From: Bacteroidales bacterium
GTDB lineage: Bacteria > Bacteroidota > Bacteroidia > Bacteroidales > JAOZMU01
NCBI GenBank assembly: GCA_029934165.1
Contig: JAOZMU010000221.1
Location: forward strand, 1-6,227
Reading direction: 5' to 3'
DNA length: 6,227 nucleotides
Position numbers and translations under genes: made by a program. Below the pieces are notes generated by a model that did not search any database, was not told the DNA's origin, and saw only the letters and a list, made by a program, of their open reading frames with translations. Of this stretch, positions 1 through 5,334 are shown piece by piece. Each line of letters starts with the position of its first letter. Position 1 is the stretch's first letter.

Positions 1-7
1 TTTTTTC

Positions 8-87
8 AAATTTATTATTTTTAACTCTAAATTTATTATTGTCCAAAGTCTAAAAGATTAGTTTTAATAATTTTGTCCAAAGTCTAA
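8..87. repeat. short direct repeats in AT-rich left edge
   Basis: Two nested direct repeats are visible. The 12-mer AAATTTATTATT occurs at 8-19 and 29-40. The 15-mer TTGTCCAAAGTCTAA occurs exactly at 39-53 and 73-87, a spacing of 34 nt. The region lies beyond the 3' end of nadE and no gene could be read in it. The 15-mer pair could be a binding site for a regulator of a gene to the left of the window, or a trace of local tandem duplication; the sequence does not decide between these. No terminator-like hairpin for nadE was found between 1 and 207. Confidence 0.5.
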
Positions 88-207
88 TTGTTATGAAAAT
101 AATTTCTGTAAGTTTTTGTAGATTATTGAAACTAATCGTTTAAAATGCCTATAAATTATACCAATGAAACGACAGCCTATAACTTGTCAAAAATAGGAGA
201 TAATAAA

Positions 208-1035
208 CTAATTTTGAGGCTGTTGTGTGATTGTTGCACGCGATAAATTAAAAGGATTGTTACGTTTAAATTCCGACCGCAATTTACGTTGAATTACAGG
301 GTGTTTTGCAAGCTCGGCATTTGTTGGGTCGGCAAGGTGCGCTATCAAAATCTCATCAACCTCTTCATAGGTGGCAGCTCCAATTTGTTCTAAATCGCTG
401 TTGGTAATACCCAGTCCATCGGTTGGCACGGCTGTAACACAGTCTATCAGGGCTTTTGCAGCTTCTCTGTTTTCCATTTGAGCCGCCAAATAACGCGACA
501 ATTCATAAACCTCGGTTTTCCATAAATTCTGAATCATTCCGTAATCGCCAACATCGCCATGTAGAGTCCAAAAACCTAATAAAAGTTCAGTATAATTATC
601 CGTACTTAGTACCATGCCTTTATTTTTGGAAGCTAAATCGTAAATGTAAATCATTCGTGTTCTGGCTTTTACATTTCCAAGCCGAATTTTAAATTCTTTG
701 TCGGCTCTGTCTTGCTGCTCAATATCTTCAACAATAAGTTTTTCCAACTGCTGAAAGCCATCAGATAAATCTACTTCTCTAAAATTTGTTGTAAAATATT
801 GTCCAATTAGCTTAGCGCGAGCTATTTCATCGGGTTTATTTGTAATAATAGTGATACTGCGACCGATTAGTTTAACGCCTAATTTTTTACAAACAGGATA
901 GGCAAGTGCCGCCGAAACTGCACTATCAATACCACCAGAAATACCTAAAACTAAGGACTTTAGACCAGATTTTTTAAGATATTCTGTCAATTCGGCTTGA
1001 ATATTATAGATAATATTATTGTAGTCTGTTATCAT
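208..1035 (-). CDS. nadE: NAD synthetase, ammonia-dependent type
   Basis: This 275-residue protein is a cytoplasmic NAD+ synthetase of the N-type ATP pyrophosphatase fold. It would adenylate nicotinate adenine dinucleotide with ATP and amidate it with ammonia, the last step of NAD+ synthesis. The pyrophosphate-binding loop SGGIDS is at residues 33-38. Further family motifs are GNVKAR (120-125), STDNYTE (144-150), GFWTLHGD (154-161) and LWKTEVYEL (171-179). No nitrilase-type glutaminase domain is attached, so free ammonia is the likely nitrogen donor. The length equals that of E. coli NadE. After GFWTLHGD the protein reads VGDYGMIQ instead of the E. coli-like GGTDINPL, so it belongs to a divergent subfamily. 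The ATG at 1033-1035 gives a normal N-terminal helix before the P-loop. The gene stands alone. Function is inferred from motifs; confidence is high. Confidence 0.93.
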   Translation of the reverse strand: MITDYNNIIYNIQAELTEYLKKSGLKSLVLGISGGIDSAVSAALAYPVCKKLGVKLIGRSITIITNKPDEIARAKLIGQYFTTNFREVDLSDGFQQLEKLIVEDIEQQDRADKEFKIRLGNVKARTRMIYIYDLASKNKGMVLSTDNYTELLLGFWTLHGDVGDYGMIQNLWKTEVYELSRYLAAQMENREAAKALIDCVTAVPTDGLGITNSDLEQIGAATYEEVDEILIAHLADPTNAELAKHPVIQRKLRSEFKRNNPFNLSRATITQQPQN

Positions 1036-1214
1036 TTTCTTGGTTTGTTTAGTAACAAAAAAAATAGAAATTTAGGCGCAATTATTTTGTTCATTATCAA
1101 ACCTTTAAAGATGAAGATAATTGATAAAAGAACAAGTCAAAAACCAAAGCTATACTAATTCTGAAAAAAGTCGGAAGAATTTATCTTACAGTCGCTAATT
1201 ATTTGAATATTAGG

Positions 1215-1245
1215 CAAAAATACAATTCACGTTAATTTATTTAAA
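1215..1245 (-). promoter_or_regulatory. candidate nadE promoter, Bacteroidota type
   Basis: Read on the minus strand, TATTTTTG (1222 to 1215) matches the TAnnTTTG -7 consensus of the Bacteroidota primary sigma factor. A near-match TTTA (1245 to 1242) lies 19 nt upstream where TTTG is expected. Transcription from here would give a leader of about 170 nt. A second -7-like match, TAGCTTTG (1152 to 1145), is closer to the gene but has no -33 partner. AT-rich DNA gives such matches by chance, so this is only a candidate. Confidence 0.35.
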
Positions 1246-1306
1246 GTTTTGCTAATCAATGAATTAGTATTTTTTAAACCATTAATATTTATAGTTACGA
1301 AAAAAT

Positions 1307-1329
1307 TAACAACATTTTTCGAGTTGTTA
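1307..1329. repeat. 7-bp inverted repeat
   Basis: TAACAAC (1307-1313) and GTTGTTA (1323-1329) are perfect complements around a 9-nt spacer. The stem is AT-rich and has no following T-run, so it is a weak terminator candidate. It could be an operator half-site pair or chance. Confidence 0.4.
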
Positions 1330-1360
1330 TTAGCTAGATACAATTCTTAAGTAATGGAAA

Positions 1361-1384
1361 ATTAATAATTAATAATTAATAATT
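1361..1384. repeat. AT heptamer tandem run
   Basis: ATTAATA is repeated about 3.4 times without interruption. Such a run can change copy number by strand slippage. It is not in a gene and lies about 350 nt from the nadE start, so an effect on expression is uncertain. Confidence 0.75.
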
Positions 1385-1504
1385 TTGCTTACGCCTGATT
1401 TAGTTTTAGTTAGGAATTTTAATGGCTTACTTTATTAAATTCATTTTACTAATAAATCTTAATAAACAGCACAAAGTATTTAAGTACTCCTACAAAAGTT
1501 CTTC

Positions 1505-1550
1505 TGCTTTTTATTAACGTAAGTTACTAATTTACAGCTTAAACGTGTCA
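1505..1550 (-). repeat. dispersed 45-46 nt repeat, copy A
   Basis: Read on the minus strand, this matches 5252-5296 read on the plus strand, with four substitutions and one single-base length difference (about 41 of 46 positions). The shared core AACTTACGTTAATAAAA is exact. Weaker similarity, a T-run, continues to about 1557. The copy begins 48 nt after the rlmF stop codon, in the same orientation relative to its upstream gene as copy B is to the kinase gene. Substitutions fall at first and second codon positions of the only open frame, which argues against a conserved small protein. It may be a 3'-region element or a remnant of a dispersed repeat. Confidence 0.7.
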
Positions 1551-1598
1551 AAAAAAGTGCATAATCTATAAATGTGGCAAATGCGTTTTATCCCGAGT

Positions 1599-2579
1599 TT
1601 ATTTCTTCGGTTTAGTATTCCAACGCGTATCTCGCCATTCTTTTTGTTCCTCGGTAGTCAAAAATGTCCAAGCGACAACACGGCTCATTTTATTACCTTG
1701 TCCCATTGGTAAAGTGCGGATTTCTACTGCTTTAGCTCGTTCAAGTGCCTCGTGAACGCGTTTTAAATTCGATTGTTTTGAAATCAAAGTAGAAAACCAA
1801 AAACAACTTTTACTAAAGTTTTTGCTCTCACGAATCATGTTGGCAACAAATTTTCCTTCGCCGCCATGGCACCATAATTCGCTACTTTTCCCGCCAAAAT
1901 TAAGAACTGGTTTGGTTGTTTTTTTGGCATTCAAATTGTTCAACTTGCGCAGTGTCCCAGCCTCTGCTGCTTCTTGGGAGGCATGAAAGGGAGGATTACA
2001 AACTACGACATCTATACGCTCATCTGGCTCGATTAGGTGGTAAAAAATGTCGCGTTGATTTTTCTGGATACGAATTTCTACTGCATCTTTCAAACTTGAG
2101 TTTGCTATCACAATATTTCTTGCCGCCTCAACAGCTACAGTATCAACCTCTGAGCCAATAAACGACCAGCCGTATTCTTTGTGTCCAATGATAGGATAAA
2201 TGCAATTTGCACCTACTCCGACATCTAAACATTTTATCGTTTTTCCTGTGGGTGTTTTACCATAGTTGGCAGCACGTAACAAATCGGCTATCCTATGTAT
2301 ATAATCGGCTCTTCCTGGTATTGGTGGGCATAAATAACCTTCTGGAATTTCCCATTTTTCAATATCGTAATAGTGCATCAACAGCGCAGTATTCAGCATT
2401 TTAACGGCACTTGGGTTTGCAAAATCCACTGTTTCATCGTCATATTTATTCATAACCACAAATTGCTCCAAGTTGGGGCAAGTGGAAATCAATTGTTTAA
2501 AATCGTAGCGTTCGCGATGTCGATTCATTGGGTGTAAACCGTCTTTTACTTTTGTGTGTTTTTTTTTCTTTGGCAGCAT
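1599..2579 (-). CDS. rlmF: 23S rRNA (adenine-1618 N6)-methyltransferase
   Basis: This 326-residue cytoplasmic enzyme uses S-adenosylmethionine to methylate N6 of A1618 (E. coli numbering) in 23S rRNA. The N-terminus carries the family signature GLHPMNRHRERYDF (residues 14-27), followed by VDFANPSAVK (51-60) and LCPPIPGRADYIH (83-95). The SAM-binding motif LDVGVGANCIYP is at 118-129. The adenine-N6 catalytic motif NPPFH is at 195-199, and the conserved LNFGG (226-230) and ELWCHGGE (234-241) follow. The length is close to E. coli RlmF (about 308); the excess is a lysine-rich N-terminal extension and a basic tail. The ATG at 2577-2579 is the first in frame; the internal Met18 would cut into the signature. 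No co-directional neighbour lies close, so it is probably monocistronic. Identity is firm by motif content. Confidence 0.95.
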   Translation of the reverse strand: MLPKKKKHTKVKDGLHPMNRHRERYDFKQLISTCPNLEQFVVMNKYDDETVDFANPSAVKMLNTALLMHYYDIEKWEIPEGYLCPPIPGRADYIHRIADLLRAANYGKTPTGKTIKCLDVGVGANCIYPIIGHKEYGWSFIGSEVDTVAVEAARNIVIANSSLKDAVEIRIQKNQRDIFYHLIEPDERIDVVVCNPPFHASQEAAEAGTLRKLNNLNAKKTTKPVLNFGGKSSELWCHGGEGKFVANMIRESKNFSKSCFWFSTLISKQSNLKRVHEALERAKAVEIRTLPMGQGNKMSRVVAWTFLTTEEQKEWRDTRWNTKPKK

Positions 2580-2668
2580 ATTTAAAAATTATTTTTGTGC
2601 AACTTTTTAATATCAGGGTTTGTTCCTAAAAAGTTTTAATTATTGAAATTTGCTACGAAAAACAGCTG

Positions 2669-2706
2669 TAACGTTTTTTCAATGTAAATTGAATTTTATG
2701 GACAAA
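2669..2706 (+). repeat. imperfect direct repeat, left copy
   Basis: This segment aligns without gaps to 2997-3034 (offset 328 nt) with 33 of 38 positions identical; mismatches are at 2673, 2685, 2693, 2701 and 2703. It contains the small palindrome TTCAAT/ATTGAA. Weaker similarity continues leftward for about 15 nt. The pair encloses the rlmF promoter and the GC-rich hairpin element. The left copy would lie in the rlmF mRNA leader. Confidence 0.75.
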
Positions 2707-2715
2707 TCTTGTTTG

Positions 2716-2747
2716 CAAAATTATACTATTTTGGAAGTAATACCAAA
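2716..2747 (-). promoter_or_regulatory. probable rlmF promoter
   Basis: On the minus strand, TTTG (2747 to 2744) is followed after 20 nt by TAATTTTG (2723 to 2716). Both boxes match the Bacteroidota -33/-7 consensus with accepted spacing. Transcription would start near 2709 and give rlmF a leader of about 130 nt that contains the left direct-repeat copy. No closer promoter was seen. Confidence 0.6.
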
Positions 2748-2789
2748 TAGCCAATATGGGCTTGTTCATAAAAATTTGTCTGTTTTGTA

Positions 2790-2814
2790 AAAACGCTTGC
2801 TACAAAGGCGTTTT
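2790..2814. repeat. small hairpin next to the GC-rich element
   Basis: AAAACGC (2790-2796) pairs perfectly with GCGTTTT (2808-2814) around an 11-nt loop. It abuts the outer end of the larger hairpin element and may be part of the same structure. It also resembles a weak terminator. Confidence 0.5.
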
Positions 2815-2958
2815 GCGGCAGGGATTGTAGTGGTAGCTTGCCGAAGTGGCTTGTGATTTTTGGCGCGGTTTGGCGAGCGACCGAAGGAAGCTCCGCCAAA
2901 CCGCTTGCCAAAAACGCAAGCCACAAGGCAACTACAAACGGAAAGCCCGAAGCTGCCC
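2815..2958. repeat. GC-rich long-hairpin element
   Basis: This is an abrupt GC-rich island in AT-rich DNA. The arms 2838-2875 and 2894-2931 are imperfect reverse complements about 38 nt long; exact blocks include GCGGTTTGGCG/CGCCAAACCGC and GTGGCTTG/CAAGCCAC. The 18-nt centre can form three further pairs (AGC 2876-2878 with GCT 2890-2892). Further out, GGCAG (2817-2821) can pair with CTGCC (2953-2957), leaving GGGATTGTAGTGG and ACGGAAAGCCC as largely unpaired flanks. From memory, similar outer sequences with variable middles recur between genes in Flavobacteria-like genomes; I could not check this. It has no coding features. A dispersed repeat, a MITE-like element or a structured RNA are all possible. 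Confidence 0.7.
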
Positions 2959-2996
2959 ATAAAATCTGATTGTTATTTTATCCGCAAAAATACGCA

Positions 2997-3034
2997 TAAC
3001 ATTTTTTCAATGGAAATTGATTTTTATGAATAAA
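2997..3034 (+). repeat. imperfect direct repeat, right copy
   Basis: This is the partner of 2669-2706, with 33 of 38 positions identical in a gap-free alignment. It lies about 40 nt beyond the right end of the hairpin element, while the left copy lies about 110 nt before the left end. The copies therefore do not abut the element as a short target-site duplication would. A local segmental duplication, or insertion into an older repeat, fits better. Confidence 0.75.
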
Positions 3035-3224
3035 CGCTGGACAGCCAATAGAATAGAATTTTGATAAATTATTTTTCACAAAGCCTTGTTTCAAATTACG
3101 GCATAAAGATTGCAATTTGAAAACCAAGAAACATGCAGCAAATGCCAGCCTAAAAGTCCTAGTTTTCAGAACAATGAAGCCTCCAAGTGAAGCAAATAAA
3201 TTTATCAACCATAAAATCAAAACT

Positions 3225-3665
3225 ATGAAAACATTTACTTTCGTAATTTTACTATTGTTTATTTTAACAGCCTGTCATATAGGCTCACGGAAAAAAAGTT
3301 CGGCTCTTTTGGAGCATTCCAATCTTGAGTATATTTCAAAAAAAATAAAGAAACATACAAATGATACTCTAATAATACAGGGGCAATTTCTTGGCTGGTC
3401 TGGGCGTTCGTGCAAATATATACGTAATTGCGCATTTCAAACCACACGAAACGACTGGGCGTTTCGTGATATTTTAGGTAATTGTGTTTATGTTACTGGT
3501 GGCAAACCGGGCAAGTTGAGCTACATTCATGACAACGATGTTGGAACAATTATTCGCTTAGTTGCAATTATCAGACAAAATACAGCGGAGAAAATATTTC
3601 TTGAATATGTTGGAGCTAAGATAATTGCGCCACCTACACCACCAATTGAAAAGGAAGAGAAATAG
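3225..3665 (+). CDS. small lipoprotein, possible OB-fold-like domain
   Basis: This 146-residue protein of unknown function starts with a lipoprotein signal peptide: MK, a hydrophobic stretch (residues 4-14) and the lipobox LTAC with Cys17 as the lipid-carrying residue. It would be anchored in a membrane facing the periplasm or outside. The start at 3225 is chosen because the signal peptide begins there; the frame is open further upstream, from 3117. The mature part has a probable beta-rich domain at about 48-134 with GQFLGW (53-58), TRNDWAFRD (74-82), CVYVTGG (87-93) and VGTIIRLVAII (106-116). This pattern of short strands and glycines suggests a small OB-like barrel, which is an inference. 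Mature cysteines 63, 69 and 87 could form a disulfide. The tail is rich in proline and glutamate/lysine. It has no operon partner. Confidence 0.8.
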   Translation: MKTFTFVILLLFILTACHIGSRKKSSALLEHSNLEYISKKIKKHTNDTLIIQGQFLGWSGRSCKYIRNCAFQTTRNDWAFRDILGNCVYVTGGKPGKLSYIHDNDVGTIIRLVAIIRQNTAEKIFLEYVGAKIIAPPTPPIEKEEK

Positions 3666-3790
3666 TAAAACTCAAGAACTTCAATCAATGTATAAAAACA
3701 TATTACTCTAATAATCAATAGTTTAAATATTTTTTGCGAATTTTACAGAGTCTTGATTTACAGATGTTTGCAAAACACAATTTAAAAATA

Positions 3791-3892
3791 TCATGTATAT
3801 TGTTCAATATGTAGAATATTTTAACGTTTAATTGACTGAAAATCAGCAAATAATGGTATAGGTTGATTTTATCTTTGTTTTTAATAGACTAA
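3791..3892 (+). pseudogene. probable decayed copy of a gene tail
   Basis: The 19-mer TTGACTGAAAATCAGCAAA at 3832-3850 is exactly present on the minus strand at 6188-6170, inside the truncated gene at the right edge. Similarity continues on both sides for roughly 80 nt in total, with gaps. The matching codons give LFNM then a stop (TAG 3812-3814, where the intact copy has GAG), then LTENQQ in a second frame, then YRLILSLF in a third frame. The intact copy reads LFNIE, LTENQQ and YKLICSLL in one frame. In-frame stops and at least two frame changes point to a relic of a paralogue. The alternative is a non-coding repeat that overlaps the end of the right-edge frame. The alignment was done by eye. 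Confidence 0.4.
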
Positions 3893-3901
3893 AAACAGTA
3901 A

Positions 3902-3935
3902 TTTGTAGCTAAAAAAATATTTTTTGTATATTTTG
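3902..3935 (+). promoter_or_regulatory. weak candidate promoter for the kinase gene
   Basis: TTTG (3902-3905) is followed after 21 nt by TATATTTTG (3927-3935), which differs from the -7 consensus TAnnTTTG by one extra base. Transcription would start near 3942 and give a leader of about 140 nt carrying the two inverted repeats before the TTG start. AT-richness makes chance matches likely. Confidence 0.25.
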
Positions 3936-3999
3936 ACAAATAAATTAATTTTATTTTCGTTTGTAAGGAGCGTAAAAGATAATCGTTGCTTTTGTAGTT

Positions 4000-4035
4000 G
4001 TTATTAACTTGAATTTCAATACGTTTCTTAATAAC
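4000..4035 (+). repeat. 8-bp inverted repeat in the kinase leader
   Basis: GTTATTAA (4000-4007) and TTAATAAC (4028-4035) are perfect complements separated by 20 nt. It could be an operator or a weak RNA stem. Nothing else supports a function. Confidence 0.4.
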
Positions 4036-4045
4036 TAATTGGTTT

Positions 4046-4064
4046 GGGCTGTAAAGCACAGCCC
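4046..4064 (+). promoter_or_regulatory. tight GC-rich hairpin before the kinase start
   Basis: GGGCTGT (4046-4052) pairs perfectly with ACAGCCC (4058-4064) around the loop AAAGC. It ends 15 nt before the TTG start codon and stands out in AT-rich sequence. In the mRNA it would form a stable stem near the ribosome-binding region and could modulate translation. It has no T-run after it, so it is not a good terminator. Confidence 0.5.
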
Positions 4065-4079
4065 TCTAACACTTAAAAA

Positions 4080-5231
4080 TTGAACATTTTGAGCCAAATT
4101 TACACAAAAAATAGCCTCATACTTATTGTCGAAGATGACAAAGAATTAATTCAAATAATCGCATCAAGTTTGAATACTACTGAAATTGAACTTGCTTTTG
4201 CGATGACTGGCACTAGTGCATTTGAAAGTATTGAGGCAAAAAAACCTGATTTGATTGTTTTAGACATACAACTGCCTGATACTGACGGATATACGATAGC
4301 TGGAAAACTAAAATCCAATCCTGAAACTGCAAATATTCCGATAATTTTTTGCACTTCGCAGAACAGTGTCGAGGATATTAAAAAGGGGTTTTTGGTTGGT
4401 GGTGTCGATTATGTTTCGAAGCCAATTGTTGTTGATGAGCTAATTTCGCGAGTAAAAGTTCACTTGAAGCTGAAAAATGCTGAGGAAGACCTAAAGTTGA
4501 AAAACGATGAATTGGAAAAAAATAATGCTGAACTGGAAACACAAATCCAATTAAAATCATTTTTGTATTCGGTTGTTGCTCACGATCTTAATAGTCCAAT
4601 GCAGTATATTCAGATGTATGCCAAACAATTACAAGAGGGTATCGACACAATATCGGCATACGAGATGAAACGAAAAATAGAATTTATCGCAAAAAGTTCT
4701 GGTCATGCAGGTAAATTATTGAGTAGTTTAACGGATTGGATTCATGCACAATCGACAAAGTTTACACTCACAAAAACGCGATTTAACTTACACAACTTGG
4801 TAGAAGAAAAACGCAACGCTTTTTTGGATAAAGCTCACGAAAAATCAATAAGTATTTATAACAACGTCTTGCCAGATGAAATGATTGAAGCTGATGAAAC
4901 AATTGTTTCGACATTGATTCGTAATTTGATTCAGAATGCTCTCAAATTTACGAACAGAAATGGAAGTGTCTTAATTCAAAGCGAAAGACAAGATAACAAC
5001 CTGATTGTCATAAAGATAATCGACACAGGTGTAGGTATGCCGCAAAGTATTATTGATTCTATGTTTCGCTCAACAATCCGACAAAATACTTCTGGAACAG
5101 AAAATGAACCGGGCTTTGGGATGGGTTTACAAATTTGTAACGAGCTGCTAAACAGACATAATAAGAGTTATTTCAAAATCCAGAGCGAAGTTGGAAGTGG
5201 CAGCTCTTTTGACATTTATTTAAACTGTTAA
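4080..5231 (+). CDS. hybrid receiver-histidine kinase
   Basis: This 383-residue cytoplasmic signalling protein has no membrane segment. An N-terminal receiver domain (about 12-128) has acidic residues E18, D19 and D20, phospho-acceptor D62, T92 and K114. A charged coiled-coil linker (about 129-160) follows. The histidine-kinase part has an H-box with H168 (VVAHDLNSPM), an N-box NLIQNALKF (282-290), DTGVGM (315-320), GFGMGL (345-350) and the terminal VGSGSSF (371-377). The receiver probably takes phosphate from another kinase and controls H168 autophosphorylation; the output partner is not adjacent. The start is TTG: an in-frame TAA lies at 4074-4076 and the first in-frame ATG (Met42) is inside the receiver domain. 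No clear Shine-Dalgarno is seen. It appears monocistronic. Domain calls are firm; the signal sensed is unknown. Confidence 0.9.
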   Translation: MNILSQIYTKNSLILIVEDDKELIQIIASSLNTTEIELAFAMTGTSAFESIEAKKPDLIVLDIQLPDTDGYTIAGKLKSNPETANIPIIFCTSQNSVEDIKKGFLVGGVDYVSKPIVVDELISRVKVHLKLKNAEEDLKLKNDELEKNNAELETQIQLKSFLYSVVAHDLNSPMQYIQMYAKQLQEGIDTISAYEMKRKIEFIAKSSGHAGKLLSSLTDWIHAQSTKFTLTKTRFNLHNLVEEKRNAFLDKAHEKSISIYNNVLPDEMIEADETIVSTLIRNLIQNALKFTNRNGSVLIQSERQDNNLIVIKIIDTGVGMPQSIIDSMFRSTIRQNTSGTENEPGFGMGLQICNELLNRHNKSYFKIQSEVGSGSSFDIYLNC

Positions 5232-5251
5232 GGTCGAGTACCTATTTTTTA

Positions 5252-5296
5252 TGAAACGTTTAGGCTGTGAATTAGCAACTTACGTTAATAAAAGCA
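5252..5296 (+). repeat. dispersed 45-46 nt repeat, copy B
   Basis: This is the partner of 1505-1550, inverted in the window. It starts 20 nt after the kinase stop codon and ends just before the tRNA/kinase terminator hairpin. Relative to its upstream gene it has the same orientation as copy A. A short frame from the ATG at 5251 runs through the repeat, the terminator and the antisense of the tRNA; it is judged spurious. Confidence 0.7.
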
Positions 5297-5301
5297 ATAA
5301 A

Positions 5302-5333
5302 AAAAGCCTCTCCGAAAATTCAGAGAGGCTTTT
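5302..5333 (-). terminator. terminator of tRNA-Leu, possibly bidirectional
   Basis: AAAAGCCTCTC (5302-5312) and GAGAGGCTTTT (5323-5333) form a perfect 11-bp stem with a 10-nt loop. On the minus strand the stem ends in a run of seven Ts, two bases after the tRNA 3' end, a typical Rho-independent terminator. On the plus strand four Ts follow, so it may also stop transcripts from the kinase gene. Convergent genes sharing one terminator fits the layout. Confidence 0.85.
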
Positions 5334-5334
5334 G

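Larger units (their letters stand above)
1036..1598. other. long AT-rich spacer between nadE and rlmF
   Basis: No coding frame of plausible composition is visible on either strand. The spacer holds a candidate nadE promoter (1215-1245), an inverted repeat (1307-1329), a small inverted repeat CTAAT/ATTAG (1252-1256 with 1263-1267), a heptamer run (1361-1384) and one copy of a dispersed repeat (1505-1550). Both flanking genes are on the minus strand, so it serves as the leader of nadE and the 3' region of rlmF. I see no strong GC-rich terminator for rlmF here. Confidence 0.6.
2580..3224. other. repeat-rich spacer between rlmF and lipoprotein gene
   Basis: The two genes diverge from this spacer. 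It holds a probable rlmF promoter (2716-2747), two direct repeats (2669-2706, 2997-3034) and a GC-rich hairpin element (2815-2958). Open frames across the hairpin read as low-complexity basic and cysteine-rich peptides and look spurious. A plus-strand frame open from 3117 joins the lipoprotein gene, but its first 36 codons precede a typical signal peptide and are judged untranslated. I did not find a convincing promoter for the lipoprotein gene. Confidence 0.6.
3666..4079. other. AT-rich spacer upstream of the kinase gene
   Basis: No intact gene was found. The spacer holds a probable decayed gene tail (3791-3892), a low-confidence promoter (3902-3935), an inverted repeat (4000-4035) and a tight hairpin (4046-4064) just before the kinase start. 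No clear terminator follows the lipoprotein gene. Confidence 0.6.

Noticed and set aside
456..692. Plus-strand open frame inside nadE, and similar antisense frames inside rlmF, the kinase and the secreted-protein gene.
   Set aside because: They lie opposite clearly coding genes with strong family motifs and show no features of their own.
2815..2958. CRISPR array or insertion sequence in the GC-rich element.
   Set aside because: There is a single hairpin, no regularly spaced repeats and spacers, no transposase frame and no matching terminal duplication.
2726..2960. Two overlapping minus-strand open frames across the GC-rich hairpin element.
   Set aside because: They arise because GC-rich DNA has few stops; their translations are rich in Ala, Arg, Lys and Phe without domain features, and a long inverted repeat explains the sequence better.
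3117..3224. Extension of the lipoprotein gene to the upstream in-frame ATG at 3117.
   Set aside because: It would put 36 residues before a canonical lipoprotein signal peptide, which must be N-terminal to work; the ATG at 3225 is preferred.
3870..3877. Exact TAnnTTTG match (TATCTTTG) as a kinase promoter.
   Set aside because: No TTTG-like -33 box lies 19-21 nt upstream, and the match falls inside the gene-tail relic.
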